This document shows, piece by piece, positions 33,597-42,103 of a DNA stretch of 59,608 bases (position 1 is the first letter of the stretch; each line of letters opens with the position of its first letter). The notes beneath the pieces are model-generated. The model made no database searches. It was not told the origin of the DNA and saw only the letters and a list, made by a program, of their open reading frames with translations. The translations under genes were made by a program, and so were the position numbers. Source of the DNA: Opitutaceae bacterium (GTDB lineage: Bacteria > Verrucomicrobiota > Verrucomicrobiia > Opitutales > Opitutaceae); contig JANYCF010000125.1 in assembly GCA_025360455.1 (NCBI GenBank), positions 1 to 59,608 on the forward strand. Reading direction: 5' to 3'.

Positions 33597-33676
33597 GGTG
33601 GAGCGCGTTGCCCCCAACGCGCTTGGTGTTCGCCAAGCTTAAACCAGTGTTCTGCTGGCCAGCAGAACGTTCCACC
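33597..33676. repeat. Inverted repeat, family B, copy 2
   Basis: GGTGGAGCGCGTTGCCCCCA at the left and GCAGAACGTTCCACC at the right match the element at 1075-1150. The middle differs (CTGCTGGCCAGCAG stem). It follows the allophanate hydrolase stop by 14 bases and may end its transcript. Confidence 0.65.
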
Positions 33677-33704
33677 TGAAAATGATTCGATCTAGTCAAA
33701 GAGG

Positions 33705-33791
33705 ATTGTCTCGCGAAGGATCCGAAGGAGGCAAAGGTTCGAACCAAAGAAGAGTTTCCTTTCGTCTCCTTCGATCCCTTCGCGAGACAAT
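33705..33791. repeat. Inverted repeat, family M (ATTGTCTCGCGAAGGATCC)
   Basis: Arms ATTGTCTCGCGAAGGATCCG and CGATCCCTTCGCGAGACAAT pair over about 28 bases. The arm word TCTCGCGAAGG also occurs at 4892 and 5591, beside the toxin-antitoxin module. The element sits in a 470-base gene-free spacer with families B and E. Confidence 0.7.
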
Positions 33792-33820
33792 AGTGATGAC
33801 TGCGTATTTTCAGTAAAAGG

Positions 33821-33897
33821 GTAGCCGCGTTGGAGCATCGCGACAAGGTGGTCACGCCTGCGGACCACGCTTTCGCCTCCAGCTCAAGCGCGGCTAC
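33821..33897. repeat. Inverted repeat, family E, copy 2
   Basis: It runs from GTAGCCGCGTTGGAGC to GCTCAAGCGCGGCTAC, the reverse orientation of the copy at 12538-12605. The remaining sequence up to the YceI gene (33898-34054) is lower in GC and shows no gene. Confidence 0.65.
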
Positions 33898-34054
33898 AGA
33901 ATTCATGAAAGTACTCCCGGCTTGGGTTTATATATTTTGCTTAGTGTTTAAAGAATTTCATGCCTTGGGGGGGGTGGACTCTTCCGACTGCACGGTTACG
34001 CAGTTCCTGAAATGCGGATTTGCGGTCTGGCTTTTCTGCGTTCTAGCTAACGCC

Positions 34055-34615
34055 ATGAAATGCTTTCGCTTGTTAGTTGTTTCGTTGCTTCTGCCCTACG
34101 CGTTGTCGGCGGCGGATCGTTCGCTTAAAATCGACAAAGCGCGTTCCTACGTCGACGTGGATGTGGATGCTACGATCAATTTCACGGGTCGGCTGGAGGA
34201 TTATCAAACCAGCTTCAGCGTGGATGCCGCCGGCAAAATCAAAACGGCGACGCTGGCATTCAAATTTGCCGATCTGAAAACCGGCAAGACCGACCGCGAT
34301 GCGAAGATGATTCAATGGCTCGGCGGCGGTTTGCCTGATGGGAAATTCGAGGCCGGTATTATTGTCGTTGCTCCCGACGGTCAGGGGCAGGTGACAGGCA
34401 AGCTTACTTTTCACGGAGTGACGACGCGGGTAGAGTTTCCCGTCAACGTTGCGCGCAATGAAGGCACCTATGTCATCACCGGTGAAGCCACGATCGACTA
34501 CCGGGAGTGGGAGTTGAAAATCATCAAGATCGCCTTCATCGCGAAGGTGAATCCGCTGGTGAAGATCCGTTTCAAGTTCACCGGCACGCTGCCGGCGGTT
34601 CCGGAGGAAAAGTAA
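34055..34615 (+). CDS. YceI-family periplasmic protein
   Basis: A 186-residue protein with a signal peptide (MKCFRLLVVSLLLPYALSAA) followed by a YceI-type lipocalin-like barrel: RSLKIDKARSYVDVDVDATI, FHGVTTRVEFPVNV and ATIDYREWELKIIKIAFIAK. YceI proteins bind polyisoprenoid or other lipids in the periplasm. The start at 34055 gives the signal peptide; the longer frame from 33830 runs through a repeat. It stands alone. Confidence 0.85.
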   Translation: MKCFRLLVVSLLLPYALSAADRSLKIDKARSYVDVDVDATINFTGRLEDYQTSFSVDAAGKIKTATLAFKFADLKTGKTDRDAKMIQWLGGGLPDGKFEAGIIVVAPDGQGQVTGKLTFHGVTTRVEFPVNVARNEGTYVITGEATIDYREWELKIIKIAFIAKVNPLVKIRFKFTGTLPAVPEEK

Positions 34616-34687
34616 GGGGAATAGATCCACTCGGTAACGACGTTATTAATTCCGGAATCGTGCCTCCTCGTATTACCTCGAACAGAT

Positions 34688-35152
34688 TTGAAAACTCCAC
34701 TGCCTCGCTCCTCTCCGTATTCCCTGCTGAGATCATTCCACGACTTCAGCCTTATGTTCATGTTGTTGGTAGGCGTGTTACTGATGGGCATCGGTTGTTT
34801 GCTGGTTCTAAAACCTAATGATGACCTGCTACAGCATCGTAATCATCTCCTGCTCCTCTGCGGAGCAATCACAGCCATTTCATTACCTGCCAGTGTGTTT
34901 ATATTCGCACCGGTTCGGCGTCGAATTAAGCAGGGCTGCACCCAGAAGTACATGGATCTTTTGACTGAGCGAGGCTTTGAAATGACCAGTCATTCCCCAG
35001 ATATGCATGAATTTACCCCCAAGCGACAGAGCTGGCTTACCTTTCAGGCTGAAAGAATTTGTATCCACTATCACGAGGGTAGGGCCCCCACGGCAGAATT
35101 CCCGAGGTATTTGCTGCTGATGCTGCCCTCAACGTCTTTTGTGAGTGATTAA
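34688..35152 (+). CDS. Unrecognised small membrane protein
   Basis: About 154 residues if read from a TTG at 34688, or 132 from ATG 34754. Two hydrophobic segments (MFMLLVGVLLMGIGCLLVL and LLLLCGAITAISLPASVFIF) are followed by about 75 soluble residues (KQGCTQKYMDLLTERGFEMT). Codon use is less GC-rich than that of neighbours. I do not recognise the family. The start is uncertain. Confidence 0.5.
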   Translation: MKTPLPRSSPYSLLRSFHDFSLMFMLLVGVLLMGIGCLLVLKPNDDLLQHRNHLLLLCGAITAISLPASVFIFAPVRRRIKQGCTQKYMDLLTERGFEMTSHSPDMHEFTPKRQSWLTFQAERICIHYHEGRAPTAEFPRYLLLMLPSTSFVSD

Positions 35153-35189
35153 CTTCCCTGGTGAATGAGTGAGTAAATGAGCAGCGATC

Positions 35190-35801
35190 TTACTTCTTCG
35201 GTGCGTGGCGCTTTTCCAGGACGGAAATCGCATCGGTGAGCGAGAGTTTTTTGACGCGCATCAGGACCATCAAGTGAAAGATCAGGTCGGCGGCTTCGCC
35301 GGAGAATTCGGGGTTCTTGGCGGAGAGGGCCGCGAGCGCGGTTTCAACACCTTCCTCGCCGACTTTCTGCGCGCAGCGGGTGACGCCTTCTTGGGCGAGG
35401 CGGACGGTGTAGCTGGATTTGTCGCCGCTCTTGATCCGGGCGGCGATCACTTGGTCGAGATGAGCCAGGAAGCCTACGCCGGTGGCGCCTTCATCGCCGA
35501 AACAACTGGTCGTGCCGCGGTGACAGGTGGGGCCGATGGGGTTGGCTTTAATCAGGAGGGTGTCGTTGTCGCAGTCGACTTCGAGACTGACGAGCTTGAG
35601 GAAATTGCCGGAGCTCTCGCCTTTGACCCAGAGACGTTGCTTGGTGCGGCTGAAGAAGGTGACCTTCGTGGACCTGAGCGTTTTCTTCAGCGCGGCGGCA
35701 TTCATGTAGCCGAGCATGAGCACTTGCAGCGTGGCGGCGTCCTGCACGATGGCGGGAACAAGTCCGTCGGTTTTCTGCCAATCGATTTTCGGGAGTTTCA
35801 T
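35190..35801 (-). CDS. hisIE: Bifunctional phosphoribosyl-AMP cyclohydrolase/phosphoribosyl-ATP pyrophosphatase
   Basis: A 203-residue fusion for the second and third steps of histidine synthesis. HisI part: LMLGYMNAAALKKTLRSTKV, metal ligands in EVDCDNDTLLIKANPIGPTC and CHRGTTSC. HisE part from about residue 110: RLAQEGVTRCAQKVGEEGVE then AADLIFHLMVLM. It is the last gene of the operon. The spacer to hisF holds a family G repeat. Confidence 0.95.
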   Translation of the reverse strand: MKLPKIDWQKTDGLVPAIVQDAATLQVLMLGYMNAAALKKTLRSTKVTFFSRTKQRLWVKGESSGNFLKLVSLEVDCDNDTLLIKANPIGPTCHRGTTSCFGDEGATGVGFLAHLDQVIAARIKSGDKSSYTVRLAQEGVTRCAQKVGEEGVETALAALSAKNPEFSGEAADLIFHLMVLMRVKKLSLTDAISVLEKRHAPKK

Positions 35802-35812
35802 GAGAGTAATTT

Positions 35813-35908
35813 AACCACAGATGGACACAGATTCACACAGATAGAAATGCTGGAGCAGGCAGTTGATGATCTATTCGAATCTGTGTCCATCTGTGTTAAT
35901 CTGTGGTT
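35813..35908. repeat. Inverted repeat, family G (AACCACAGATGGACACAGAT)
   Basis: Arms AACCACAGATGGACACAGAT and ATCTGTGTTAATCTGTGGTT lie in the hisF-hisIE spacer and enclose further ACACAGAT/CTGTGTCC words. Motifs of this kind recur widely in bacterial genomes as intergenic repeats. Confidence 0.75.
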
Positions 35909-35915
35909 CAAAAAA

Positions 35916-36683
35916 TCAGGCCCTGACCTCAATGCCTTCCTGGGCGAGGTAAGTTTTTAATTTTGGAATGGGAATGGTGCCGCTGTGGAAGACGGAGGCA
36001 GCCAAGGCGGCGTCAACACCGGCGTCGCGGAACACATCGCGGAAATGTTCGGGTGCACCCGCACCGCCGGAAGCGACGAGCGGAATCGTGAGCACGGCGC
36101 GAACGAGCTTGAGTTGGGCGAGATCGTAGCCGGCTTTCACGCCGTCCTGGTTCATGCAGTTGAGTACGATTTCACCGGCGCCTAGTTTCTGCGCTTCCTT
36201 GGCCCAATCGACCGTGCGCCAGCGGGTGCCGCGGGTTTTGGTCGGATCACCGGTGTATTGCTTAACGAAGTAGTCGCCGTTTTCTTGGCGGCTGTCGATG
36301 CCCACGACCACGCATTGCGAGCCGAACTCGGCGGCGAGCTGGCCGAGGAGCGCGGGATTTTCAATGGCCGGGGAGTTGAGCGAAATCTTGTCGGCGCCGC
36401 TGTGGAGCAACCGCCGGGCTTCATCGAGTGAACGGATGCCACCGGCCACGCAGAATGGAATGTCGATCACGCGGGCGACGCGGGTCACCCAGTCGGTGGA
36501 CACGGTGCGGCCATCGCTGCTGGCAGTGATATCATAGAACACGAGTTCATCGGCCCCTTCGTCGCGATAACGCTGGGCGAGTTCGATGATGTCGCCCATG
36601 TCGACGTGATTGCGGAACTGGACGCCCTTGACGACACGGCCGTCGCGGACATCGAGGCAGGGAATGAGGCGGCGGGCTAGCAT
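35916..36683 (-). CDS. hisF: Imidazole glycerol phosphate synthase, cyclase subunit
   Basis: A 255-residue TIM barrel: [20 protein letters not shown] holds the first catalytic Asp, [18 protein letters not shown] the second (Asp 130 region), and [16 protein letters not shown] the phosphate site. It works with HisH, which supplies ammonia. HisA, its sister barrel, is the gene before it. Confidence 0.96.
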   Translation of the reverse strand: MLARRLIPCLDVRDGRVVKGVQFRNHVDMGDIIELAQRYRDEGADELVFYDITASSDGRTVSTDWVTRVARVIDIPFCVAGGIRSLDEARRLLHSGADKISLNSPAIENPALLGQLAAEFGSQCVVVGIDSRQENGDYFVKQYTGDPTKTRGTRWRTVDWAKEAQKLGAGEIVLNCMNQDGVKAGYDLAQLKLVRAVLTIPLVASGGAGAPEHFRDVFRDAGVDAALAASVFHSGTIPIPKLKTYLAQEGIEVRA

Positions 36684-36712
36684 GGTAGAGTGGAAAGAGA
36701 GAGGAGCAAAAG

Positions 36713-36791
36713 TGTAGGAGCCTGTTTACAGGCGATTCGAAAGGTTCGTTGGCTCCGAAAGCGTTGAGTCGCCTGTAAACAGGCTCCTACA
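36713..36791. repeat. Inverted repeat, family F (TGTAGGAGCCTGTTTACAGG)
   Basis: Arms TGTAGGAGCCTGTTTACAGG CGA and TCGCCTGTAAACAGGCTCCT ACA are nearly perfect over 23 bases. It occupies the hisA-hisF spacer. Confidence 0.85.
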
Positions 36792-36813
36792 AAAGAGACG
36801 TTCGTATTTGTGA

Positions 36814-37542
36814 TCAGCACGACAAAGCCTCCTGCAGCGTGAATTTGTTTTCGTAGAGCGCGCGGCCGACGATGGCGCCGGTTGAGCCGGTGGTTTTCAG
36901 CACGCGCAGATCTTCCAGCGACGAGACGCCGCCGGAGGCCTGGATGTGCAGTGAGGGGAATTTTTTCACCAGCTGCGCATAGAGCGCGGAATTTGGACCG
37001 GTCAGCTTGCCGTCGCGGCTGATATCGGTGCAGAGAATGTGCACGAGTCCGGCGGAGAGAAACCCGGTGAGCATTTCATTGAGTGCGACACCGGTGCTTT
37101 CCTGCCAGCCGGCGGCAGCAATACGTGGCGTGCCGTCGGCATCGAGCCGCACATCGGGCGCGAGAATGATGGCTTCGGGGCCGAATTGTTTCAACCAGCC
37201 GCGGACCAGCTCGGGTTGTTTCACGGCGAGGCTGCCGACGATTACACGTTTCACCCCGGCGTTGAGCAGGGCGGAAATCTGGGATTCCTCGCGGATGCCG
37301 CCGCCGGTCTGGACGTGCAGGCCGCTTTCACGGGCGAGTCTTTCCACGAGCGGAGTCTGGCGCTTGGTCGGATCCTTCGCGCCGTCGAGATCCACGACAT
37401 GCAGCCAGGTCGCACCGGCAGCCTTGAAGCCTTGGGCAACGGCGACCGGATCGGTGCCGTAGGTTTTTTCCTGATCGAATTTGCCTTCGGTCAGGCGCAC
37501 GACGCGGCCGCCGCGAAGGTCGATGGCTGGATAAATGATCAT
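36814..37542 (-). CDS. hisA: Phosphoribosylformimino-AICAR-phosphate isomerase
   Basis: A 242-residue TIM barrel beginning MIIYPAIDLRGGRVVRLTEG (catalytic Asp 8) with LHVQTGGGIREESQISALLN and LCTDISRDGKLTGPNSALYA carrying the second Asp. The start at 37542 gives the family's usual N-terminus; the open frame continues upstream only through a palindromic repeat. Fourth step of the pathway. Confidence 0.95.
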   Translation of the reverse strand: MIIYPAIDLRGGRVVRLTEGKFDQEKTYGTDPVAVAQGFKAAGATWLHVVDLDGAKDPTKRQTPLVERLARESGLHVQTGGGIREESQISALLNAGVKRVIVGSLAVKQPELVRGWLKQFGPEAIILAPDVRLDADGTPRIAAAGWQESTGVALNEMLTGFLSAGLVHILCTDISRDGKLTGPNSALYAQLVKKFPSLHIQASGGVSSLEDLRVLKTTGSTGAIVGRALYENKFTLQEALSC

Positions 37543-37553
37543 GGGTTGGGAAA

Positions 37554-37624
37554 CTGTAGGAGGGGCTTTATGCCCCGATAAGCTGCGCGTAGACTCGGAT
37601 CGGGGCGTAAAGCCCCTCCTACAG
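37554..37624. repeat. Inverted repeat, family D (CTGTAGGAGGGGCTTTATGC)
   Basis: Arms CTGTAGGAGGGGCTTTATGC and GCGTAAAGCCCCTCCTACAG pair over more than 25 bases. It lies in the hisH-hisA spacer. Close copies are at 39456-39526 and 58582-58643. The sequence resembles REP elements known from pseudomonads. Confidence 0.85.
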
Positions 37625-37648
37625 TTGCGGAAGCGAGCGTGTAGGATT

Positions 37649-38242
37649 TCATACGGGCATCGCCAAAAAGTTTTTGAGCAGCTGGGCCCCCGCGGCACCG
37701 GAACGTTCGGGGTGAAATTGTACGCCGGAGAAGTTTCCGCGTTGCACCACGGCGGCGAATGCCGTGCCGTGTTCGCAGCTGGCGAGGGTGAACTCGTTCA
37801 CCGGACCGGCGAAACTGTGGACGAAATAGAAACGGGTGGTCGCATCGAAGCCGCGGAGCAGCGGGGTGTCGCGTTTGATACCCAAATTATTCCAACCCAT
37901 GTGGGGCACGGTGACGCCCGGCGATTCGGGCAGCAGGGCCACGCGACCGGGGATGAGTCCGAGCGAGGGCGTGTCGCCTTCGGCAGAGGATTCGAAGAGC
38001 AATTGCATGCCGAGGCAGATGCCGAGCACGGGCTGCGTGAGGCCGCGCACGCAATCGACCAAACCCCGCTCGCGCAGCCGGCGCATGCCTTCGGGGGCTG
38101 AACCGACGCCGGGCAAAATTACGCGCTTGGCTGCACGGATAACCGCGAGATCAGCCGTGAGTTTACTTTGTACGCCAAGCCGCTCGAGCGCGAAGCGCAC
38201 CGAGGCGATATTGGCGCCACCACTGTCGACAATTGCTAACAT
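37649..38242 (-). CDS. hisH: Imidazole glycerol phosphate synthase, glutaminase subunit
   Basis: A 197-residue class I amidotransferase. The nucleophile is in VLGICLGMQLLFESS, and the His-Glu pair in GVQFHPERSGAAG. It begins MLAIVDSGGANIASVRFALE, as HisH does. It forms the two-subunit synthase with HisF. Confidence 0.95.
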   Translation of the reverse strand: MLAIVDSGGANIASVRFALERLGVQSKLTADLAVIRAAKRVILPGVGSAPEGMRRLRERGLVDCVRGLTQPVLGICLGMQLLFESSAEGDTPSLGLIPGRVALLPESPGVTVPHMGWNNLGIKRDTPLLRGFDATTRFYFVHSFAGPVNEFTLASCEHGTAFAAVVQRGNFSGVQFHPERSGAAGAQLLKNFLAMPV

Positions 38243-38269
38243 GGGTTTTTCAAAATGGGTTCTGCAGTG

Positions 38270-38335
38270 GGTAGGGCGCGACCGCTGGGCGCGCCGAAAG
38301 GACGTTCGCGGCGGGCCCAGCGGTCCCGACCTACC
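38270..38335. repeat. Inverted repeat, family C (GGTAGGGCGCGACCGCTGGG)
   Basis: Arms GGTAGGGCGCGACCGCTGGG and CCCAGCGGTCCCGACCTACC pair well. It lies in the hisB-hisH spacer. The second copy, at 40625-40707, is inside the hisD gene. Confidence 0.8.
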
Positions 38336-38375
38336 GGCGCTGCTGCGCCAAAATGCAGATAGAAATTCGGCTTCA

Positions 38376-39440
38376 TCACAGCACTCCTTTCGAGCTGGGG
38401 ATTTCTCCGCCGGCGGTGCGGGCTACCGCAGGACGGAGGGCGCGGCCGAAACCTTTGAAGAGGGCTTCGACCATGTGGTGCGTGTTGTCGCCGGTGACAC
38501 TCATGTTCAGGGTGAGGGCAAGGTTGTCGCTCACCGATTTGAAGAAATGAGAAACCATCTCGGTCGGCATCTCGCCGACGCGATCACGGGGGAATTTGGC
38601 GTCGAAGACCAGCCACGCGCGGCCACTCAGGTCGAGGGCGACCTGGGCGAGCGCTTCGTCCATGGGCATGACGAAACCGTAGCGGCCGATGCCGCGTTTG
38701 TCGCCGAGCGCCTGACGGAGAGCGGTGCCGAGCGCGAGGCCGGTATCCTCAATGGTGTGATGTTCGTCGATGTGCAGGTCGCCTTCGCAGGTGATCACGA
38801 GACTGATACCGGCGTTGCGGGCGATCTGCTCCAGCATGTGATCGAAAAATCCGAGACCGGTCGCAAATTTGAGGGGCGCGGTCGCGTCGAGGTCAACGGT
38901 GACAGTGATCGAAGTTTCCTTGGTTTTGCGCACGATGCTCGCGCGGCGGGGAGCCTCGACCAGCTGGCGCGCAATTTCCGTCCAACCGAAATTCTTGCGG
39001 TCGTAGCGGAACCCGCGGATGCCGAGATTTTGCGCCAGCTGCACATCGGTTTCGCGATCGCCAATGACGGCGGCTTGTTCGCGCGACCACGACGTGTCCT
39101 TGACGTAATCAGTCAGGAGCCCGGTCTTGGGTTTGCGGCAATCACAGCGATCCGCCGGTTTGTGCGGGCAAACGCGGATGGCCTCGAAGGTAATGCCTTG
39201 GGAACTCAGAATATCGAGCAGCAGTTTTTGCGGCGGTTCGAAATCGGCCTGGGGGAAACTCGCGGTGCCGAGGCCATCCTGATTGGTGACCATGACAAAG
39301 ACGAAGCCGGCGTCGCGTAACCGCAGCAGCGCGGGAACGCAGTCGGGTTCGAGCACGAATTTGTCGAGCCGGTCGATCTGTTGGTCGGGCGGTTCGGCGA
39401 TCAGAGTGCCGTCGCGGTCGATGAAGAGGATTTTTTTCAT
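38376..39440 (-). CDS. hisB: Bifunctional histidinol-phosphatase/imidazoleglycerol-phosphate dehydratase
   Basis: A 354-residue fusion. The N-terminal HAD phosphatase has MKKILFIDRDGTLIAEPPDQ, MVTNQDGLGT and the zinc loop CPHKPADRCDCRKPKTGLL. The C-terminal dehydratase has LGFFDHMLEQIARNAG, DLHIDEHHTIEDTGLALGTA and NTHHMVEALFKGFGRALR with the metal-binding His/Glu sets. It covers steps six and eight of the pathway. The start at 39440 is preferred; the upstream extension is repeat sequence. Confidence 0.95.
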   Translation of the reverse strand: MKKILFIDRDGTLIAEPPDQQIDRLDKFVLEPDCVPALLRLRDAGFVFVMVTNQDGLGTASFPQADFEPPQKLLLDILSSQGITFEAIRVCPHKPADRCDCRKPKTGLLTDYVKDTSWSREQAAVIGDRETDVQLAQNLGIRGFRYDRKNFGWTEIARQLVEAPRRASIVRKTKETSITVTVDLDATAPLKFATGLGFFDHMLEQIARNAGISLVITCEGDLHIDEHHTIEDTGLALGTALRQALGDKRGIGRYGFVMPMDEALAQVALDLSGRAWLVFDAKFPRDRVGEMPTEMVSHFFKSVSDNLALTLNMSVTGDNTHHMVEALFKGFGRALRPAVARTAGGEIPSSKGVL

Positions 39441-39455
39441 GGCTGGGATCGAAAT

Positions 39456-39526
39456 TGTAGGAGGGGCTTTATGCCCCGATAAAAATGACCGCATCGAGTG
39501 AATCGGGGCGTAAAGCCCCTCCTACA
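39456..39526. repeat. Inverted repeat, family D, copy 2
   Basis: TGTAGGAGGGGCTTTATGCC and GGCGTAAAGCCCCTCCTACA are the arms. It lies in the hisC-hisB spacer. Confidence 0.85.
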
Positions 39527-39553
39527 GCAAGGCAGCCGGTTGAGATATTGGCG

Positions 39554-40618
39554 TCAGACACGGGACAAGATCTCCAGGGTGGCGTTGTTTTCATCGGCGG
39601 TGCCGACGGTGATCCGGACGGTGTTCGGGACATCCTTGCTGCGGTCGCGCCAGACGACGCCCTTGGCGCGGCCGGCGGCCATGACATAGGCGGAGTCGGC
39701 GACTTGGATGAGAATGTAATTGGTATCGGTCGGCCAGACGCGCTGCACCACGGGGAACAAAGGCAACGCGGCGAGCAGGCGCTGGCGTTCGCTGGTGAGC
39801 AGGCGGATGGATTCGCGGGCGGCGGCAATGCCTTCGGGGGAAAGTGCGGTCAGAGCGGCCTGAAGCACAGGAACCGGAATCGGGTAGGGTGCGATGACTT
39901 TTTGCAGCACGGCGATCACTGCCGGCGAAGCCAGCGTGGCGCCGACGCGCGCTCCGGCGAAACCGTAAGCTTTCGAGAGGGTGCGCAGAACGACGAGATT
40001 AGGATTCGCGGCGATCTCGGAGGCGAGAGAAGGCTGGCTGGCGAATTCGACGTAGGCTTCGTCCACGACGACAACGGCGCGAGTGGCGAGGGTTTTCACG
40101 ATGCGGAGCACGCTCGCGCGATCGAGCAGCTGGCCGGTGGGATTGTTCGGCGAGCAAAGAAAAACCAATTTCACTTCGGGGGTCACCGCAGCGAGCACGG
40201 CGTCGGTGTTGAGCGCGAAATTTTTAGCAAGGATCAGCGGCACCTTGATGACACCGGCGTTCTGAATGCCGGCGGCGACCGTGTACATGCCGTAGGTGGG
40301 CGGCGTGGTGAGAATGGCGTCCTTACCGGCGCTGCAGAACGTGCGCAGCAGCAGATCGATGCCTTCATCTGCGCCGCGAGTGACGAGCACGTGGGTGGGA
40401 GCGACGCCGTAGATGCCGGCGAGTTTTTCGATCAGGACAGGTGGCTGCGGATCCGGATAACGGTTGAACAGAGGCTGATGAGCCGAGGGAGTTTCCGGGT
40501 TTTCATTCGCATCCAACCAAATACGACCACCCTTGGATTCCTTGCGCGCGGAGCTGTAGGGCGCGAGCGCGAGGATCTCGGGGCGGACGAGGGCGAGCAC
40601 TTGTTCGATGGGGGTCAT
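39554..40618 (-). CDS. hisC: Histidinol-phosphate aminotransferase
   Basis: A 354-residue fold-type I PLP enzyme. The Schiff-base Lys is in VVLRTLSKAYGFAGARVG, with LFNRYPDPQPPVLIEKLAG, FLCSPNNPTGQLL and VVVDEAYVEF before it. The start overlaps the hisD stop (ATGA), the only directly coupled junction in this operon. Confidence 0.95.
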   Translation of the reverse strand: MTPIEQVLALVRPEILALAPYSSARKESKGGRIWLDANENPETPSAHQPLFNRYPDPQPPVLIEKLAGIYGVAPTHVLVTRGADEGIDLLLRTFCSAGKDAILTTPPTYGMYTVAAGIQNAGVIKVPLILAKNFALNTDAVLAAVTPEVKLVFLCSPNNPTGQLLDRASVLRIVKTLATRAVVVVDEAYVEFASQPSLASEIAANPNLVVLRTLSKAYGFAGARVGATLASPAVIAVLQKVIAPYPIPVPVLQAALTALSPEGIAAARESIRLLTSERQRLLAALPLFPVVQRVWPTDTNYILIQVADSAYVMAAGRAKGVVWRDRSKDVPNTVRITVGTADENNATLEILSRV

Positions 40619-42006
40619 GGCGAGGGTAGGGCGGGACCGCTGGGCCCGCCGGTTTGCGCGCGCGCGTCCTTTCTTGATCGCGGCGCGCCCAGCGGTCGCG
40701 CCCTACCTTCAGACATACAGTCCAAGCGGACGCGGACGGCGCGCTGGTGGGCGCAGAGGTTTTCGGCCAGTGCGAGGCGTTCGACCACGGGGCCGAGTTT
40801 TTTCAGGCCGCGCGGGCTGGCGGTTTGCACGGTCATCGTGCGCAGAAAATCAGTGAGGCCCAGACCGGAGCAGGAGCGCGCCCAGCCGTAGGTGGGTAGG
40901 ACGTGATTGGTGCCGCTGGCGTAGTCGCCGAGCGATTCGGGCGTCCAGGCGCCGAGAAACACGGAGCCGGAAGTCGTGATGCGCGGCAGCAACGCGCGCG
41001 GATCGGCGAGCTGGAGAATCAAGTGCTCGGGTGCGTAGCGGTTGGCGATCTCGACGGCTTCGTCGGACGAAGCGGCAAGAATCACGCGGCTGTTGGCCAG
41101 GGCACGCGTGGCGATGGCGCCGCGCGGGAGAGCCGCGAGTTGTTTCTCCACCTCGTTCTGCACGCGGGCCGCGAGTTTTTCGGAAAAAGTGACGAGCACC
41201 ACTTGCGAGTCCGGGCCGTGTTCGGCCTGCGAAAGGAGATCGGCGGCGATGAAGGCAGGTTCGGCAGCGTTGTCGGCTATAACCATCACCTCGGACGGAC
41301 CGGCGGGCAAATCGATAGCCGCGCCGGCGGCTTCGCGGGAGATCTGGAGCTTCGCTTCGGTGACGTAGGAATTGCCGGGGCCGAAAAGTTTATCGCACTT
41401 CGGAATGCTGGCGGTGCCGAAGGCCATGGCGGCGATGGCTTGGGCGCCACCGACTTTGAAAATGTCGGTGATGCCGCAAAGCTGGGCGGCGAAAATAATC
41501 CACGGACTGAGTTTGCCGTCTCGGCCGGCGGGAGTGCAGAGCACACGTACGGGATTGCCGGCAATCTGCGACGGTACGCCGAGCATGAGCGCAGTGGAGA
41601 ACAACGGTGCGCTGCCACCCGGGACGTAGAGACCGACGCGTTCGATGGGGCGGGAAACTTTTTCGCATACGATGCCCGGCATCGTCTCGACGCGGATGGG
41701 CGCGGGACGTTGGGCGAGATGAAAGCTGCGGAGATTGCGATAGGCGGTCTTGAGCGCGGATTTGTCGGCAGGGCTCAAGGCTTTGTCCGCGGCGGCAAAT
41801 TCGGCGGGACTCACCTTGAGCGAACGCAGATCGGCACCGTCAAACTTGGCGGTGTAGATGCGCAGCGCGTCGTCTCCTTCGATCCGGACAGTCGCAACGA
41901 TCTCCGCCACGGTGGCGGAGAGTTGCTCACGCGACGACTGCGCCGGGCGTTGGAGCGCGGCGAGGCGTTGGCGGGCGGAGAGGGATTTCCAAGTGAGGAG
42001 TTTCAT
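40615..42006 (-). CDS. hisD: Histidinol dehydrogenase with repeat-derived C-terminus
   Basis: A 463-residue enzyme. DLPAGPSEVMVIADNAAEPA, LLSQAEHGPDSQ and GTNHVLPTYGWARSCSGL with the zinc-binding His and Glu are present. The family usually ends soon after the LALAENLCAHQRAVRVRL region; here about 30 more residues (GRARPLGAPRSRKDARAQTG and on) are encoded by a family C palindrome at 40625-40707. The start at 42006 fits the family; the upstream frame is a family H repeat. Confidence 0.94.
   Translation of the reverse strand: MKLLTWKSLSARQRLAALQRPAQSSREQLSATVAEIVATVRIEGDDALRIYTAKFDGADLRSLKVSPAEFAAADKALSPADKSALKTAYRNLRSFHLAQRPAPIRVETMPGIVCEKVSRPIERVGLYVPGGSAPLFSTALMLGVPSQIAGNPVRVLCTPAGRDGKLSPWIIFAAQLCGITDIFKVGGAQAIAAMAFGTASIPKCDKLFGPGNSYVTEAKLQISREAAGAAIDLPAGPSEVMVIADNAAEPAFIAADLLSQAEHGPDSQVVLVTFSEKLAARVQNEVEKQLAALPRGAIATRALANSRVILAASSDEAVEIANRYAPEHLILQLADPRALLPRITTSGSVFLGAWTPESLGDYASGTNHVLPTYGWARSCSGLGLTDFLRTMTVQTASPRGLKKLGPVVERLALAENLCAHQRAVRVRLDCMSEGRARPLGAPRSRKDARAQTGGPSGPALPSP
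40625..40707. repeat. Inverted repeat, family C, inside the 3' end of hisD
   Basis: Arms GGTAGGGCGGGACCGCTGGG and CCCAGCGGTCGCGCCCTACC. It lies wholly within the hisD frame and leaves the ATGA overlap with hisC in place. Confidence 0.85.
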
Positions 42007-42013
42007 TGTGATT

Positions 42014-42092
42014 TTGTCATCGCGAGAACGGCATAGCCGTTCGAAGCGATCCAGATGGATTGCTTCGTCGCTGTGCTCCTCGCAATGACAAG
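42014..42092. repeat. Inverted repeat, family H (TTGTCATCGCGAGAACGGC)
   Basis: Arms TTGTCATCGCGAG and CTCGCAATGACAAG enclose further CGAAGCGAT/TTGCTTCG pairing. It lies in the hisG-hisD spacer. The TGTCATTGCGAG arm word is a widespread intergenic repeat in bacteria. Confidence 0.75.
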
Positions 42093-42103
42093 AAACCAAT
42101 TCA

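Noticed and set aside
33730-33745. Possible tRNA T-arm (GGTTCGAACC)
   Set aside because: The word lies in a palindromic repeat, and no acceptor, D or anticodon arm can be built around it.
32527-33906. Open frame of 459 codons on the minus strand
   Set aside because: It is antisense to the allophanate hydrolase and runs through two palindromic repeats.
35813-35908. CRISPR-like array from repeated ACACAGAT words
   Set aside because: The words form one inverted pair, not regularly spaced direct repeats with spacers, and no cas gene is near.
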